NCBI GenBank assembly: GCA_944989445.1
Contig: CALYLW010000133.1
Span: 1,724,829-1,788,828 of the forward strand
DNA from: Ampullaceana balthica
Taxonomy: Eukaryota; Mollusca; Gastropoda; Lymnaeidae
Direction: 5' to 3'
Length of the DNA stretch: 64,000 bases
The position numbers and the translations under genes are program-made. Within the stretch, counting starts at the first letter, position 1, and each line of letters begins with the position of its first letter. The notes beneath the pieces were generated by a model. The model was not told where the DNA came from. It did not search any database and was given only the letters and a program-made list of their open reading frames with translations. Positions 46,558-58,086 of this stretch are shown here, piece by piece.

Positions 46558-47739
46558 ATGTTCAAGACAAATACAACTATTATTTTAAACTCGAAAACAT
46601 GAACGAATAATTTATCCATGTAAATTATTTCTTGTGCGTAAAAATCAGCGATCACATACTACCATATCTTAACTATATATTGCTGTAATATTTTGATCAA
46701 AGGGCCTTCCCCTATTTGACCAAATATTCTAATGTATTTAACTTTATTGTCTTCTGTATTTTAAATATTGCCTACAATATAATGATCATATAAAAAATAT
46801 AGCATAATGCTAAAGCGTCTTAATAAAACAACTATTTAAAAAAAAATTAGCCTTCAATAAAATGTAAGTAAAGATCAAAAAGAAATAAGACAAGAGGTTC
46901 TGGAGACACATCTCATATGGACTGCTTTCAACAGAAATATGAGTATACTTGAAAACAATTTATTGACTAAAAAAAACAACAACCCATCATTTAAAGAAGG
47001 GTCCGTTTTATTTTATTTGTACCTCATCCAGAATTTAATGCAAAATTTCGACGTTTACAAAGGGCTACTAGAGTTGTTTTAAAAAATATTTTTAGATCCA
47101 CTGCCGTACAAAAAGTGACACAACTCATGAGACGACGTCAATGGTCACGTGACCTGATAAGACTGAAGCGACCCGCACTAATATCCCCAGTCCGTTTCAT
47201 TTGATCTTTCTGTTCCTCAACCGGCATAAATCACGAATTAATTTGGGACGAAAAGGGCCACTATTGACACAAAGACACGGATATTATTGATAGTTGTCGG
47301 CCCTTGCAGGTAGAATTCCTCGAGATTTAGGAGCGCGCCAAACAAAACGCCCAGTAAATCGTCTTATCTGGCCGGGTCTGCTTCTTTCCCGCCCAATTTT
47401 TAATATTTATTTATCACCGTTCACGCCGATTAGAACGACGGACGGCCTTCGAAATCAAAAGGATGGAGTTTTAGATGGTTGTGTGGGGGTATGTGTGGGT
47501 ATGCGTGGGTGTGTGTAAAACAAATTGTGAGACATAAAATGCGGATAAAAGATGGACGCAGGGAGGTACTGTATGTTTTAAAAGTTATATACACGAGTAA
47601 TAAAAAAGAGCTGTAATTCAAGTTGTAGATCTTCTTTGTTCGCGATTATTCATCGACCACTTAGGTACATAGCAATTTTATATGACTGTGCAATAATTCT
47701 TTCGTTGCTCTTCAATTTACATGGCTCATTTTTAATTAG
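46558..47739. other. Unassigned sequence
   Basis: AT-rich to 47100, then a mixed patch at 47100-47500. An open frame at 47294-47518 has no recognisable features. Confidence 0.35.
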
Positions 47740-48016
47740 CTGTTCCCTTTCTGGGACATATGTTGTTTGGTAATCAATGCTGTGCCCTTTCTGGGACATA
47801 TGTTGTTTTGTAATCAATGCTGTGCCCTTTCTGGGACATATGTTGTTTGGTAATCAATGCTGTTCCCTTTCTGGGACATATATTGTTTGGTAACCAATGA
47901 TGTGCCCTTTCTGGGACATATGTTGTTTGGTAATCAATGCTGTTCCCTTTCTGGGACATATATTGTTTGGTAACCAATGATGTGCCCTTTCTGGGACATA
48001 TGTTGTTTGGTAGCCA
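47740..48016. repeat. 40-bp minisatellite, about 7 copies
   Basis: Unit TGTTCCCTTTCTGGGACATA plus TGTTGTTTGGTAATCAATGC. The last four alternate between two variants (ATATG/AATCAATGC and ATATT/AACCAATGA), an 80-bp dimer pattern. Confidence 0.95.
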
Positions 48017-48452
48017 AATCTTTTCATGATGTGTACCACGCACTGAGACTGTTCATCGAGTGGGATAAATTAAACTGACATCTGTAAACGGCAAGGAAGT
48101 GCATACATTAAATTGGGTGAAAATAATGTTTGCATTATATAATTGCAACTTTATATTTTGTTGTGTTTTAAATATTGTATGAAATATTTATCTCATCCAA
48201 GCTCTAAATGCTTGGAACTCAGTTAACAATGTGTTCCTGAAATTTCATGTCCTCAAATCTTAAAGTGTCTTAATTTGAAAGCCAGATTCAACTCAAAACA
48301 ATAAGAATGCAACAAAGAACTTCTCATTCCTGACTATGTGTTTTTACTTAAAACAGTAACTTTTTTTGGCTCTTTCCGTTAAACTCCTGAATTGTTTTGT
48401 GGCGACCTGTCAGGCCGACGTTTACCATGTTTATATAACCTTTTTTTTTCCT
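48017..48452. other. Unassigned AT-rich sequence
   Basis: No gene seen. It ends in a T9 run directly before the 21-bp array. Confidence 0.4.
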
Positions 48453-49541
48453 ACCCAACCTGACTGCAGTCGCACCCAACCTGACTGCAGTCTCACCAAC
48501 CTGACTACAGTCTCACCCAACCTGACTGCAGTCTCACCCAACCTGACTGCAGTCTCACCCAACCTGACTGCAGTCTCACCCAACCTGACTGCAGTCTCAC
48601 CCAACCTGACTGCAGTCTCACCCAACCTGACTGCAGTCTCACCCAACCTGACTGCAGTCTCACCCAACCTGACTGCAGTCTCACCCAACCTGACTGCAGT
48701 CTCACCCAACCTGACTGCAGTCTCACCCAACCTGACTGCAGTCTCACCCAACCTGACTGCAGTCTCACCCAACCTGACTACAGTCTCACCCAACCTGACT
48801 GCAGTCTCACCCAACCTGACTGCAGTCTCACCAAACCTGACTGCAGTCTCACCCAACCTGACTGCAGTCTCACCCAACCTGACTGCAGTCTCACCCAACG
48901 TAACTGCAGTCTCACCCAACCTGACTGCAGTCTCACCCAACCTGACTGCAGTCTCACCCAACCTGACTGCAGTCTCACCCAACCTGACTGCAGTCTCACC
49001 CAACCTGACTGCAGTCTCACCCAACCTGACTGCAGTCTCACCCAACCTGACTGCAGTCTCACCCAACCTGACTGCAGTCTCACCCAACCTGACTGCAGTC
49101 TCACCCAACCTGACTGCAGTCTCACCCAACCTGACTGCAGTCTCACCCAACCTGACTACAGTCTCACCCAACCTGACTGCGGTCTCACCCAACCTGACTG
49201 CAGTCTCACCCAACCTGACTGCAGTCTCACCCAACCTGACTGCAGTCTCACCCAACCTGACTGCAGTCTCACCCAACCTGACTGCAGTCTCACCCAACCT
49301 GACTGCAGTCTCACCCAACGTAACTGCAGTCTCACCCAACCTGACTGCAGTCTCACCCAACCTGACTGCAGTCTCACCCAACGTAACTGCAGTCTCACCC
49401 AACCTGACTGCAGTCTCACCTAACCTGACTACAGTCTCACCCAACCTGACTACAGTCTCACCCAACCTGACTGCAGTCTCACCCAACCTGACTACAGTCT
49501 CACCCAACCTGACTACAATCTCACCCAATCTGACTGCAGTC
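48453..49541. repeat. 21-bp minisatellite, about 52 copies
   Basis: Unit ACCCAACCTGACTGCAGTCT plus C, holding the 10-bp palindrome GACTGCAGTC. Variants are GACTACAG, AACGTAACTG and a 20-bp unit near 48495. The plus frame reads PNLTAVS per unit (an N-glycosylation sequon each), but variants are not biased to silent changes and the minus frame is open too. Confidence 0.97.
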
Positions 49542-49811
49542 CTGCCAAAGGGGCTATAACACTTTACGCATTTGTGTCAATTACCTCCTCCCTTAAAATC
49601 TTCAAATTGCTTATACTCTTGCATTGTGATCCTTGCGACTATTGTAGTACTCTCTTCAAAACTTCACAAATTATTGTGAACTCTTTAAAAAAAGAAACAC
49701 AAAGGAGCCATATTAATAAATACATTAGAAGATAATTAAAAATCCAGTTTCAAATGGCTTGTCTTTGAGGACCGTCCGTGTTCAAAATACATTCGGCATA
49801 ACTTGTGTATG

Positions 49812-49858
49812 CGTTTTTATGTGTGTGTGTATTGTGTGTGTGTGTGTGTGCGCGCGCG
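49812..49858. repeat. (GT)n and (GC)n microsatellite
   Basis: GT repeats passing into GCGCGCGC at the right end. Confidence 0.9.
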
Positions 49859-49974
49859 CCAAAAATGATACGATTCAATCCGTGACAATCACACATACAC
49901 ATTACTACAATTATCCCCATGAAATTGTTTGTCACTTGGCGTTAAACTCTACACGGGGTACGAGTCAAACGTTC

Positions 49975-50243
49975 GTCTCTCCCATGTTCACCTGTTTTCT
50001 TATGTCTCTCCCATGTGCACCTGTTTTCTTATGTCTCTCCCATGTGCACCTGTTTTCTTATGTCTCTCCCATGTGCACCTAATGTTTTCTTATGTCTCTC
50101 CCATGTGCACCTGTTTTCTTATGTCTCTCCCATGTGCACCTGTTTTCTTATGTCTCTCCCATGTGCACCATTTTTCTTATGTCTCTCCCATGTGCACCAA
50201 ATGTTTTCTTATGTCTCTCCAATGTGCACCTAATGTTTTCTCA
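49975..50243. repeat. 30-bp minisatellite, about 9 copies
   Basis: Unit TGTCTCTCCCATGTGCACCT plus GTTTTCTTAT, with occasional AA insertions before TGTTTTC. Confidence 0.95.
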
Positions 50244-50370
50244 TGGGACTGAGAAGGAGCAGACGGGAACTTGTGCAAGAATTAAGCGAGGTAACTCTCC
50301 GGTTCAAACAATCGTTGAGTGACTGTTCGTTTATTAACTCCCCCTTGCATGATTTACGACCAGATCAAAC

Positions 50371-50703
50371 TGATTGAGTCTAAGCATATTAACATTGCCA
50401 ACTGTGATCACTCTAACCATGCTGTACAAACAGAGAACGTCTAAACATGAAAGAAGTTCGATGCTAACACAGAAACCAAGGCTAAATTGAAGCACAAAGC
50501 AGCGACAGGGGATAATGTATACAATACGATTGTGAAAAGATATATTTTTTAATATTTCATTTTAAATGACAAACTTTTTTTTAAAAGTTATTTATTTATT
50601 TTTTTACTTCATCTGCATTTCTGTGGAGTCAAACTATTTCGGCCGCCAAGAGTCCAATCATGTGACTGTCAACTCAACGTCACGCAAACGTGACGTCAGA
50701 AAT
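50371..50703. mobile_element. 330-bp dispersed element, copy A, interrupted by a LINE
   Basis: From TTGAGTCTAAGCA to GTGACGTCAGAAAT it matches 53994-54326 closely (shared TTAACATTGCCAACTGTG, ACAAACAGAGAAC, TTTCGGCC, TCAACGTCAC, GTGACGTCA). Its right part is separated by the LINE at 50704. No coding potential; class unknown. Confidence 0.7.
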
Positions 50704-51906
50704 CATCATCATCATCATCAGTCCCGTGACCGTTGCGGTCGTTGGGGACACATCAACAGATAACGATCTCCACATATGCCTATTTTGAGCGGCGGCCATT
50801 TCATGCAATTTCATCCCTGTCCATTCCTTTATGTTGTCAAGTCAGCTTTTCCGTTGTCGACCTTTTGCAGGCCCCCTCCTACAGTGCAAGCCTTGAAGGA
50901 TAATTTTTGTCAGGGTATCATGTCGCTGTACTTGACCGAACCATGTCATCTTACGTCTCTTAATTGTTGTTATGATGGTTTCTTGATGACCCGCAATAGA
51001 GTTTATTCTGTCCCAGAAATATTCATTGGTCTTGTGATCTAAATAGGAGATCTGGAGAATTTTCCTCATCCGTTTGTTTTCAAATGCCCGCAGCTTGCTT
51101 ATTTGTGGCTGCCATTAGTGTCCAGGTCTCACATCCGTAAAGGACAATGGTTTTAACGAGAGCACTGTAAAGCCTGAGGTTTGTTGGCGGGCTTATGTTT
51201 TTGCTGTTCCATATTTTGGTTAACTTCGTCATTGCAGCCATAGTCGAACCAATTCTAGCTCGAATTTCAGCTTCACAGCTTCTCTGGATATAATTGCTCC
51301 TAGATATTTAAAGTTATGTACATCCTCCAGCTTTTGTTGGTTCATTACGATGTTGGCCATACTGACAGCTGATGTATTAAGCAATATCTTGCTTTTCTCT
51401 GAGATAATTTCGATCCCATATGCACCTGATCTGTCTGCAAGTTTGTCAGTGAGCTCCTGTAGTTCTTTACTGCTCCCAGCCAAAAGATCTGTGTCATCAG
51501 AAAATCTTAGGTTGCATAAGGGTCTTCCGCCTATAGAGATGGATGTGTTGTGATCACTGAGTGTTTCGTGCATGATTTTTTTCAAGGAAGATATTGAACA
51601 GGACAGGTGAGAGAATGCAGCCCTGGTGGCCTCCGATCGTCGTTTTGAAAATTTCCCCTTTAAATAAAACTGCACTGCTTGCCTGATTGTAGAGTTCTTC
51701 GATCACCTTTACCAACCCTTCTTCAATGTTGAAACTTCTCATCACTTGCCAAAGTCCCTCTGCCACACTCAGTCAATAGCTTTCTTGAAGTCTATGAAGT
51801 TGTGATGGAGTTCGCGTTTGTGCTGTAGATGAGCAAGTGACAGTTGAAGATCAGCTCGCTTGTGCTTCTACCTGGTTTAAAACATGTCTGTTCTTCTGCC
51901 AGTAAT
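50704..51906 (-). mobile_element. 5'-truncated non-LTR retrotransposon with 11-bp target duplication
   Basis: The minus strand carries the 3' part of a LINE: reverse transcriptase motifs, a C-terminal basic region, and a (TGA)n-type tail at the low-coordinate end. ACGTCAGAAAT occurs at 50693-50703 and 51907-51917, a perfect target duplication. The insertion split repeat copy A. Confidence 0.9.
50760..51900 (-). pseudogene. Reverse transcriptase fragment of the LINE, frame-disrupted
   Basis: In order on the minus strand: a 'KPGRST' start (about 51880), NFIDFKKAID (the motif A region, then an in-frame stop), GGHQGCILSPVLFNIFLE (motif B), GGRPLCNLRFSDDTDLLAGS (motif C, FSDD where FADD is usual), EKSKILLN, YLGAIIS. 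Then the C-terminal RKILQISYLDHKTNEYFW, TWFGQVQRHDTLTKIILQG, GRQRKS and DNIKEWTG. The pieces are in different frames with stops, so it is dead. The motif wording resembles a LINE type common in molluscs. Confidence 0.88.
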
Positions 51907-51930
51907 ACGTCAGAAATAAAAATACATTAA

Positions 51931-52265
51931 CAGTGGTACCTCGAGAAACGAATGCTTCAAGCTACGAAAAAATCCAAGATACGAAATGCCGCTCGAAGAA
52001 TATTGTGTTCCAAGATACGAAAAAAGATCAAAGCTACGAAAGCGCGAAGCTGACAACACTGGGCATCACGTGACTGAAAAGGTTCCAACAGGTCAGGTTG
52101 TTGCGCAGTTCAATGACATTTGCCAGACTCATTTCAGAAACATTGTAAAAAGCAGGCAAAAGCAAGCCTCCTTGGATCAATATTTTGCTAAGAGAACATT
52201 AGTAAGCGAAGATGTTGGTGGAAGTGGGGCGAAGAAAATAAAAGGTGAAACAGAAAATTAGAAAG
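51931..52265 (+). mobile_element. pogo/Tigger deletion derivative
   Basis: It begins CAGTGGTACCTCGAGAAACG, a Tigger-type terminal repeat, with degenerate internal ACGAA repeats. The right end is missing. The frame at 51986-52261 retains the transposase tail, including QASLDQYF (52163-52186), which fits the PCNA-binding box Q..L..YF known from pogo-type transposases. Confidence 0.72.
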
Positions 52266-52379
52266 CGTAAAACAACATATTTTTTTTAAAGCAACGACAA
52301 CAAAAATTTTTTTATTAGATTTACTAGCAGAACACACGGCCCCAAATAAGTTGTATTTTAATTTTTTCTTAAGTCTACA

Positions 52380-52660
52380 TTGACCTGTGATTTCAAGGAC
52401 ACTTGACTTTATTGAGCTGACTCCACTGACGTATGACTTTTTGACCTGTGACTTGTGTCTCTACTGATTTATCATTTTATAGACCTGTGACTTGTGTCTC
52501 TACTGACATATGATTTTCTTGACCTGTGATGCAACTGACATATTACTTTATTGACGTTTACTCCACTGACGGATTACTTTATTGATCTGTGACTCCACTG
52601 ACGTATGCCTTAATTGACTATTGACTCCACTGACTTCTGTCTCCACTTTCCTTTTAATCT
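52380..52660. repeat. Decayed minisatellite
   Basis: Repeated TTGACCTGTGACT, CTCCACTGACGTATGACTTT-like phrases at about 40-45 bp spacing, heavily diverged. Confidence 0.6.
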
Positions 52661-52716
52661 ATAGATCTGATATTTCACGTAGCGACTATGGGCCCGCAAT
52701 GCGTTGACAAACCTTT

Positions 52717-53290
52717 AAATTTGAATATATCTGCCAACATCACCAATATCGTAATTTTGAATATATCTGCCAACTTGAAAAATCCAGAAAATTTGAATAT
52801 CTCTACCAACATTACCAATATCGTAATTTTGAATATATCTGCCAACTTGACCCATCCAGAAAATTTGAATATCTCTGCCAACATCACCAATATCGTAATT
52901 TTGAATATATCTGCCAACTTGACCCATCCAGAAAATTTGAATATCTCTGCCAACATCACCAATATCGTAATTTTGAATATATCTGCCAACTTGAACCATC
53001 CAGAAAATTTGAATATCTCTGCCAACATCACCAATATCGTAATTTTGAATATATCTGCCAACTTGACCCATCCAGAAAAGTTGAATATATCTGCCAACAT
53101 CACCAATATCGTAAATTTGAATATATCTGCCAACTTGACCCATCCAGAAAAGTTGAATATCTCTGCCAACATCACCAATATCGTAAATTTGAATATATCT
53201 GCCAACTTGACCCATCCAGAAAATTTGAATATCTCTGCCAACATCACCAATATCGTAATTTTGAATATATCTGCCAACTTGACCCATCAA
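52717..53290. repeat. 72-bp dimeric repeat, 8 copies
   Basis: Each unit has two 36-bp halves that share TTGAATATMTCTGCCAAC and differ after it (ATCACCAATATCGTAAT and TTGACCCATCCAGAAAA). Three frames are open by multiplicity of 3. Confidence 0.95.
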
Positions 53291-53993
53291 CATTAAATCC
53301 TTAAGATTTCATACAGCAACTTTGAAATAATAACCTATCTTTTTTTCCCTGATATACATAACTGACTCGCACAATCTTCTCATCCACCTGATGAATCTAA
53401 TCGTGTTCAAAACTCCCCCCCACCCGCCCACCCCCACGCCTCTTCCTCGCCACGACCGGTAACTCGGTTCAAATTATTTTGTTTTGAAAGTCGAACTTTC
53501 TCTCCCTTTGAAATCGGATTTCTTCTTTTGAGTGTGACGCGCATGTCAGTGAAATGGAACGATATATCACTCATAAAAGGCCACAGAAACAGAAAGGGGA
53601 CCCAGAGGCTTTGTTAATTCGCCCTTCTTGAATTAAACAGCCTTAAACCTGTCATCAGCCGGTCACATACAGTCTAGGATTTACATACACAAAGAGCATT
53701 ACAAAGAAGAATTACCTTTTCTTGTTTCGGCGCGGTGAATAAAATTTGAGAGCGGGAAGATGAGAGGAAGTTTACGAAACAAAACATCAACCTAAATAAA
53801 TTTTTTTCCAAAAAAAATAAACGTCTTCGAAAGGAGCAATTTATGATGAGACCATTAGAAGATAACATGTTTACTGGGGTGCAACGAAGATGTTTTAAAA
53901 GGCTATTTTTAGATTTCAAATATGAATTAAATTAAAATATGTATAATGTATGAGAAACGGAATGGCAATATTTCCGATGGAGATGCGCAGTAG
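53291..53993. other. Unassigned sequence
   Basis: C-rich patch at 53410-53445; otherwise no gene or repeat recognised. Confidence 0.4.
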
Positions 53994-54326
53994 ACTAATT
54001 GAGTCTAAGCAAGTTAACATTGCCAACTGTGGTCACTCTAAATACCCCGCACAAACAGAGAACTTCTAAACATGAAAGAAATTCGATGGTACCACAGAGA
54101 TCATATCCAATGCTAAGTTGAAGCCCAACGCAGTGGCAGTGGAAAATGCGTGCAATAAAATATGGGAATTTGTTATTTTATTATACTTTTTTTTTAAATA
54201 CAAACTTTTTTCGACACATATTTTTTCGTCGTCATTATTGTGTAGTCTTCCTTATTTCGGCCAATCAGACTCCAATCACGTGACTCTGTCAGCTCAACGT
54301 CACACATATGTGACGTCAAAAATTCA
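53994..54326. mobile_element. 330-bp dispersed element, copy B, uninterrupted
   Basis: The homologue of 50371-50703. It is bounded by loosely similar direct repeats (GATGCGCAGTAGACTAATTG before it, CATGCGCATTAGATCAATAT after it). Confidence 0.65.
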
Positions 54327-54614
54327 AATAAGGGGAATATTGCAATGGGCATGCGCATTAGATCAATATTACCCACATATATGTGTGTCAACGAAACTTG
54401 ACGCTGTGTATCATGTGTATGTCTATGTGCTCAGGCTAAATGTTTAGATGCCAATAACTAAAATATGGGTCATGTTAACTGTTTATTTTTGTAAGCCAAC
54501 AAAGATGACGGGAAAAAAATAAAATGACACATACATGTCATTATTTGAACTCCAGGCGCATCCAAGGTCATCTAGAAGTTAAGCTCCAACATTCGATTAG
54601 GAAACAACTTCGGT

Positions 54615-54857
54615 CTGACCAGTAGTCGATATTCTTCTACGTCGGGAGACTGCGGTCCTACAGGGACATAGGCCGCCTACCAGAGTCCTCCAGGTATGAT
54701 CAGCAGACGATATTCATCTACGTCGGGAGACTGCGGTCCTACAGGGACATAGGCCGCCTACCAGAGTCCTCCAGGTATGACCAGCAGACGATATTCATCT
54801 ACGTCGGGAGACTGCGGTCCTACAGGGACATAGGCCGCCTACCAGAGTCCTCCAGGC
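54615..54857. repeat. 81-bp GC-rich tandem repeat, exactly 3 copies
   Basis: Units start TGACCAGTAGTCGATATTCT and run through CTACGTCGGGAGACTGCGGT and GGCCGCCTACCAGAGTCCTC. Copies 2 and 3 are open in one frame but copy 1 has a TAG. The internal CCAG|GTATGA looks like a donor site. Confidence 0.93.
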
Positions 54858-54971
54858 ATCTCTTTCTTGGGCTAGTCTTTTCTTCTGCTCAGCATCTCCC
54901 CCCCACCCCCCCCACCCCGGTATGGCAAAGTTTCTTGGTGTCTGAATATATCACTATATCACTGAACAGTT

Positions 54972-55020
54972 GCTGAAGTTCATTGGAGAGCTCTTATAAA
55001 AGCTATCAAGTAAGCTCTTT

Positions 55021-55068
<48 letters not shown>

Positions 55069-55253
55069 CCTCCCTCCCTCTCTCTCTCTCTCTCCCTCCC
55101 TCCCTCCCTCCCTCCCTCCCTCCCTCCCTCTCTCTCTCTCTCTCCCTCCCTCTCTCTCTCTCTCCCTCCCTCCCTCTCTCTCTCTCTCTCCATCTCTCTC
55201 TCCCTCCCTCTCTCTCTCTCTCTCCCTCCCCCCCTCTCTCTCTCTCTCTCCCT

Positions 55254-55297
<44 letters not shown>

Positions 55298-55546
55298 TTC
55301 ATTGGAAAGCTCTTATAAAAGCTATCAAGTAAGCTCTTTTATGTCTCTCTCTCTCTCTCTCCCTCCCTCTCTCTCTCTCTCTCCCTCCCTCCCTCCCTCT
55401 CCCTCTCTCTCTCTCTCCCTCCCTCTCTCTCTCTCTCTCTCTCCCTCCCTCCCTCTCTCTCTCTCTCCCTCCCTCTCTCTCTCTCTCTCTCTCCCTCCCT
55501 CCCTCCCTCCCTCCCTCTCTCTCTCTCTCCCTCCCTCTCTCTCTCT

Positions 55547-55578
<32 letters not shown>
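54972..55578. repeat. Duplicated 319-bp block with CT-rich microsatellite
   Basis: GCTGAAGTTCATTGGAGAGC plus about 35 bp more occurs at 54972 and again (one change) at 55291, each followed by (CT)n/(CCCT)n tracts of about 250 bp. Confidence 0.92.
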
Positions 55579-57510
55579 GCATTCCTCCCGAAGTTTTAGA
55601 CTACCCATTAAAATTTTAGAAATATGAAGCTAATTTGTGTGTGTCGTGTGTGAGTTGGGGGGAGGGGGTGCTAATTTGTGTGAGTGGGGGGGAGGGGTGC
55701 TAATTTTTAGTTCGGTAATAACTTAAATAAAGTTTCAAAGACGTGACAAAAGTAAAACGTATTAAAAAAACAACAACAACTCCCGACCATTTCAACGGAA
55801 CTTATCGTTCGAGTAAAGCGACGTAGCTACAGCTCTACAAATTGGTTCATGTTGGTACATCCATCATCTCACACCAACGGGACCCGGGCCATCAGAGGAC
55901 AGGACAGTGGTTAAACAAGGACCAAACACCGCCAATAACCACAAACAAAGCATCAATTTCAAGTAGCCCGAGTACCATCAACTCGGGCAAAAACCATTAG
56001 TAGGCCATCTCCGTCCTTGCCCATTGTCCACGGTGGTCGCCCGCGGGCATACAGAAGGGGAGACGGCCTGGTCATCAGGAGTATTCTGTATTAAAGTCAT
56101 CATATTCCTAGAATAGCCCTTTCCTTATGGTCAGTGAGCATTCGATACCAAGAAAACGACTATGCTTCGTTTGTATGGTGCTCCGTCAGTATCAAATTCT
56201 CAAAATTAAATTCATATCATCATATTCCATTTCTCCTATTGCTTTCTCTAAAAAAGAGTAATTACTAATAAAAGAGAGCGTTTGGGTGTGTGTGTGTTTT
56301 TTTGTTTTTTGTTGTTGTTGCTCAAATGATAACAATAAGTGTATAAATAAGTGTATAAATCATACCTTATTATATACTTGACAATGTTTACATGTTGAAT
56401 TGGTGTTATATTGACTTAGATGTATTTGTTTAATAAAATGGAAACACTATCTAAAGAAATATAATTTTTTCCCCTGAAGTGATCTCTTATGTTGACCTCA
56501 TCTGTTAATGCCGTCGATTGAAGTCATCGGTACCTGTTAAAAACTTATTTTGTTTCTAGTCTTTTCTTACATCGTAGATAAACTAACAAATTTCTCTAAT
56601 AAATTTACAAAACTCCTGAAATTACGCCAGAAAAATATGTGATTGCATTTCATTGACTTTCCTTGCTGCATATCTTTTGAGCTTCAATAAATTCCCCCAT
56701 TTCACATGAAAACTTTTTAAAATAGAATATAACACTTTTGTTTCACCATACAATAAATAATAACGTTTCATCGCGCTGTTTGCTATTTCGCCCAGATTCG
56801 CAAAAAGCGCGATCAAGCGAAAACAATGAATGGAATCTTTAGGGAGACTCAAGAATTTTATTGTGTCTGAAGAGTTCCATTCAGGAATCAGACGAAGTTG
56901 TTATGAGGTAATTGAATGGTGCTTGGTTCGGTTGCGTGCCCAGAAAGATAACACGAATCAGTGGGTCTTTCATTATTAGCTTTCTCTTGGGTCTCTCTCG
57001 CGACAAAGGACCAGGTTTCAAGCACTTTTCATGTGTCATTCGGCTTTTTTGTTTCAGATTAGTGCAGGTTATGTTCTATTGTTTACAAACAAAAAATTCA
57101 AGGATCATCAAGAAAATACTTGGCTATAGGCGTGAATGCTGGGAGTTAAACTATATCATCTTAATGGCTATAAAAACTCAAAGCTCAATTCAAACATAAA
57201 CAATAACAACAAAGAAAACAGAGAGAAAAAAAACAGAGAGAAACATTAAAGATTTAAAGGCAAAAAAAAACACCTCTACTTCAGGGCCAAAGAAATTAAG
57301 GGTTGGAATTTAAAGGCGTCTATACATGTGGTGAGGGGGGGGGGCGCTTTTCCTCGTGTTTAGGGGTAGACCAGGGGAGCGGCCAAATGCTCGGCTATTT
57401 CGGACGGATGGCATAAATGCACTAGCGACTTCCCTGCCAAGAAATGACGTCAGTTTATAGAAAAGATTGCATTCAGAAATTATCCCTAGTCAAGGACTGG
57501 CGTCAACAAC
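55579..57510. other. Unassigned sequence
   Basis: No array and no gene recognised. Open frames at 56622-56852 (minus) and 56912-57199 (plus) show no family features. Poly-G near 57340. Confidence 0.35.
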
Positions 57511-58086
57511 AATAATGGTGCATTACAAAAATAACAATAATGGTGCATTACAAAAATAACAATAATGGTGCATTACAAAAATTACAATAATGGTGCATTA
57601 CAAAAATAACAATAATGGTGCATTACAAAAATAACAATAATGGTGCATTACAAAAATAACAATAATGGTGCATTACAAAAATAACAATAATGGTGCATTA
57701 CAAAAATAACACTAATGGTGCATTACAAAAATAACAATAATGGTGCATTACAAAAATAACAATAGTGGTGCATTACAAAAATAACAATAATGGTGCATTA
57801 CAAAAATAACAATAATGGTGCATTACAAAAATAACAATAATGGTGCATTACAAAAATAACAATAATGGTGCATTACAAAAATAAAAATAATGGTGCATTA
57901 CAAAAATAACAATAATGGTGCATTACAAAAATTACATTAATGGTGCATTACAAAAATAACATTAATGGTGCATTACAAAAATAACATTAATGGTGCATTA
58001 CAAAAGTAACATTAATGGTGCATTACAAAAATAACATTAATGGTGCATTACAAAAATAACATTAATGGTGCATTACAAAAATAACA
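57511..58086. repeat. 25-bp minisatellite, about 23 copies
   Basis: Unit AATAATGGTGCATTACAAAA plus ATAAC. The right third has switched from AACAATAAT to AACATTAAT, a block-wise variant. Confidence 0.96.

Noticed and set aside
48366..49559. 397-codon frame with PNLTAVS repeats, as a mucin-like gene
   Set aside because: No ATG or signal peptide at a sensible start, the opposite strand is equally open, and substitutions are not biased to silent sites.
50290..50325. tRNA-like B box GGTTCAAAC
   Set aside because: No A box at the right distance and no acceptor stem.
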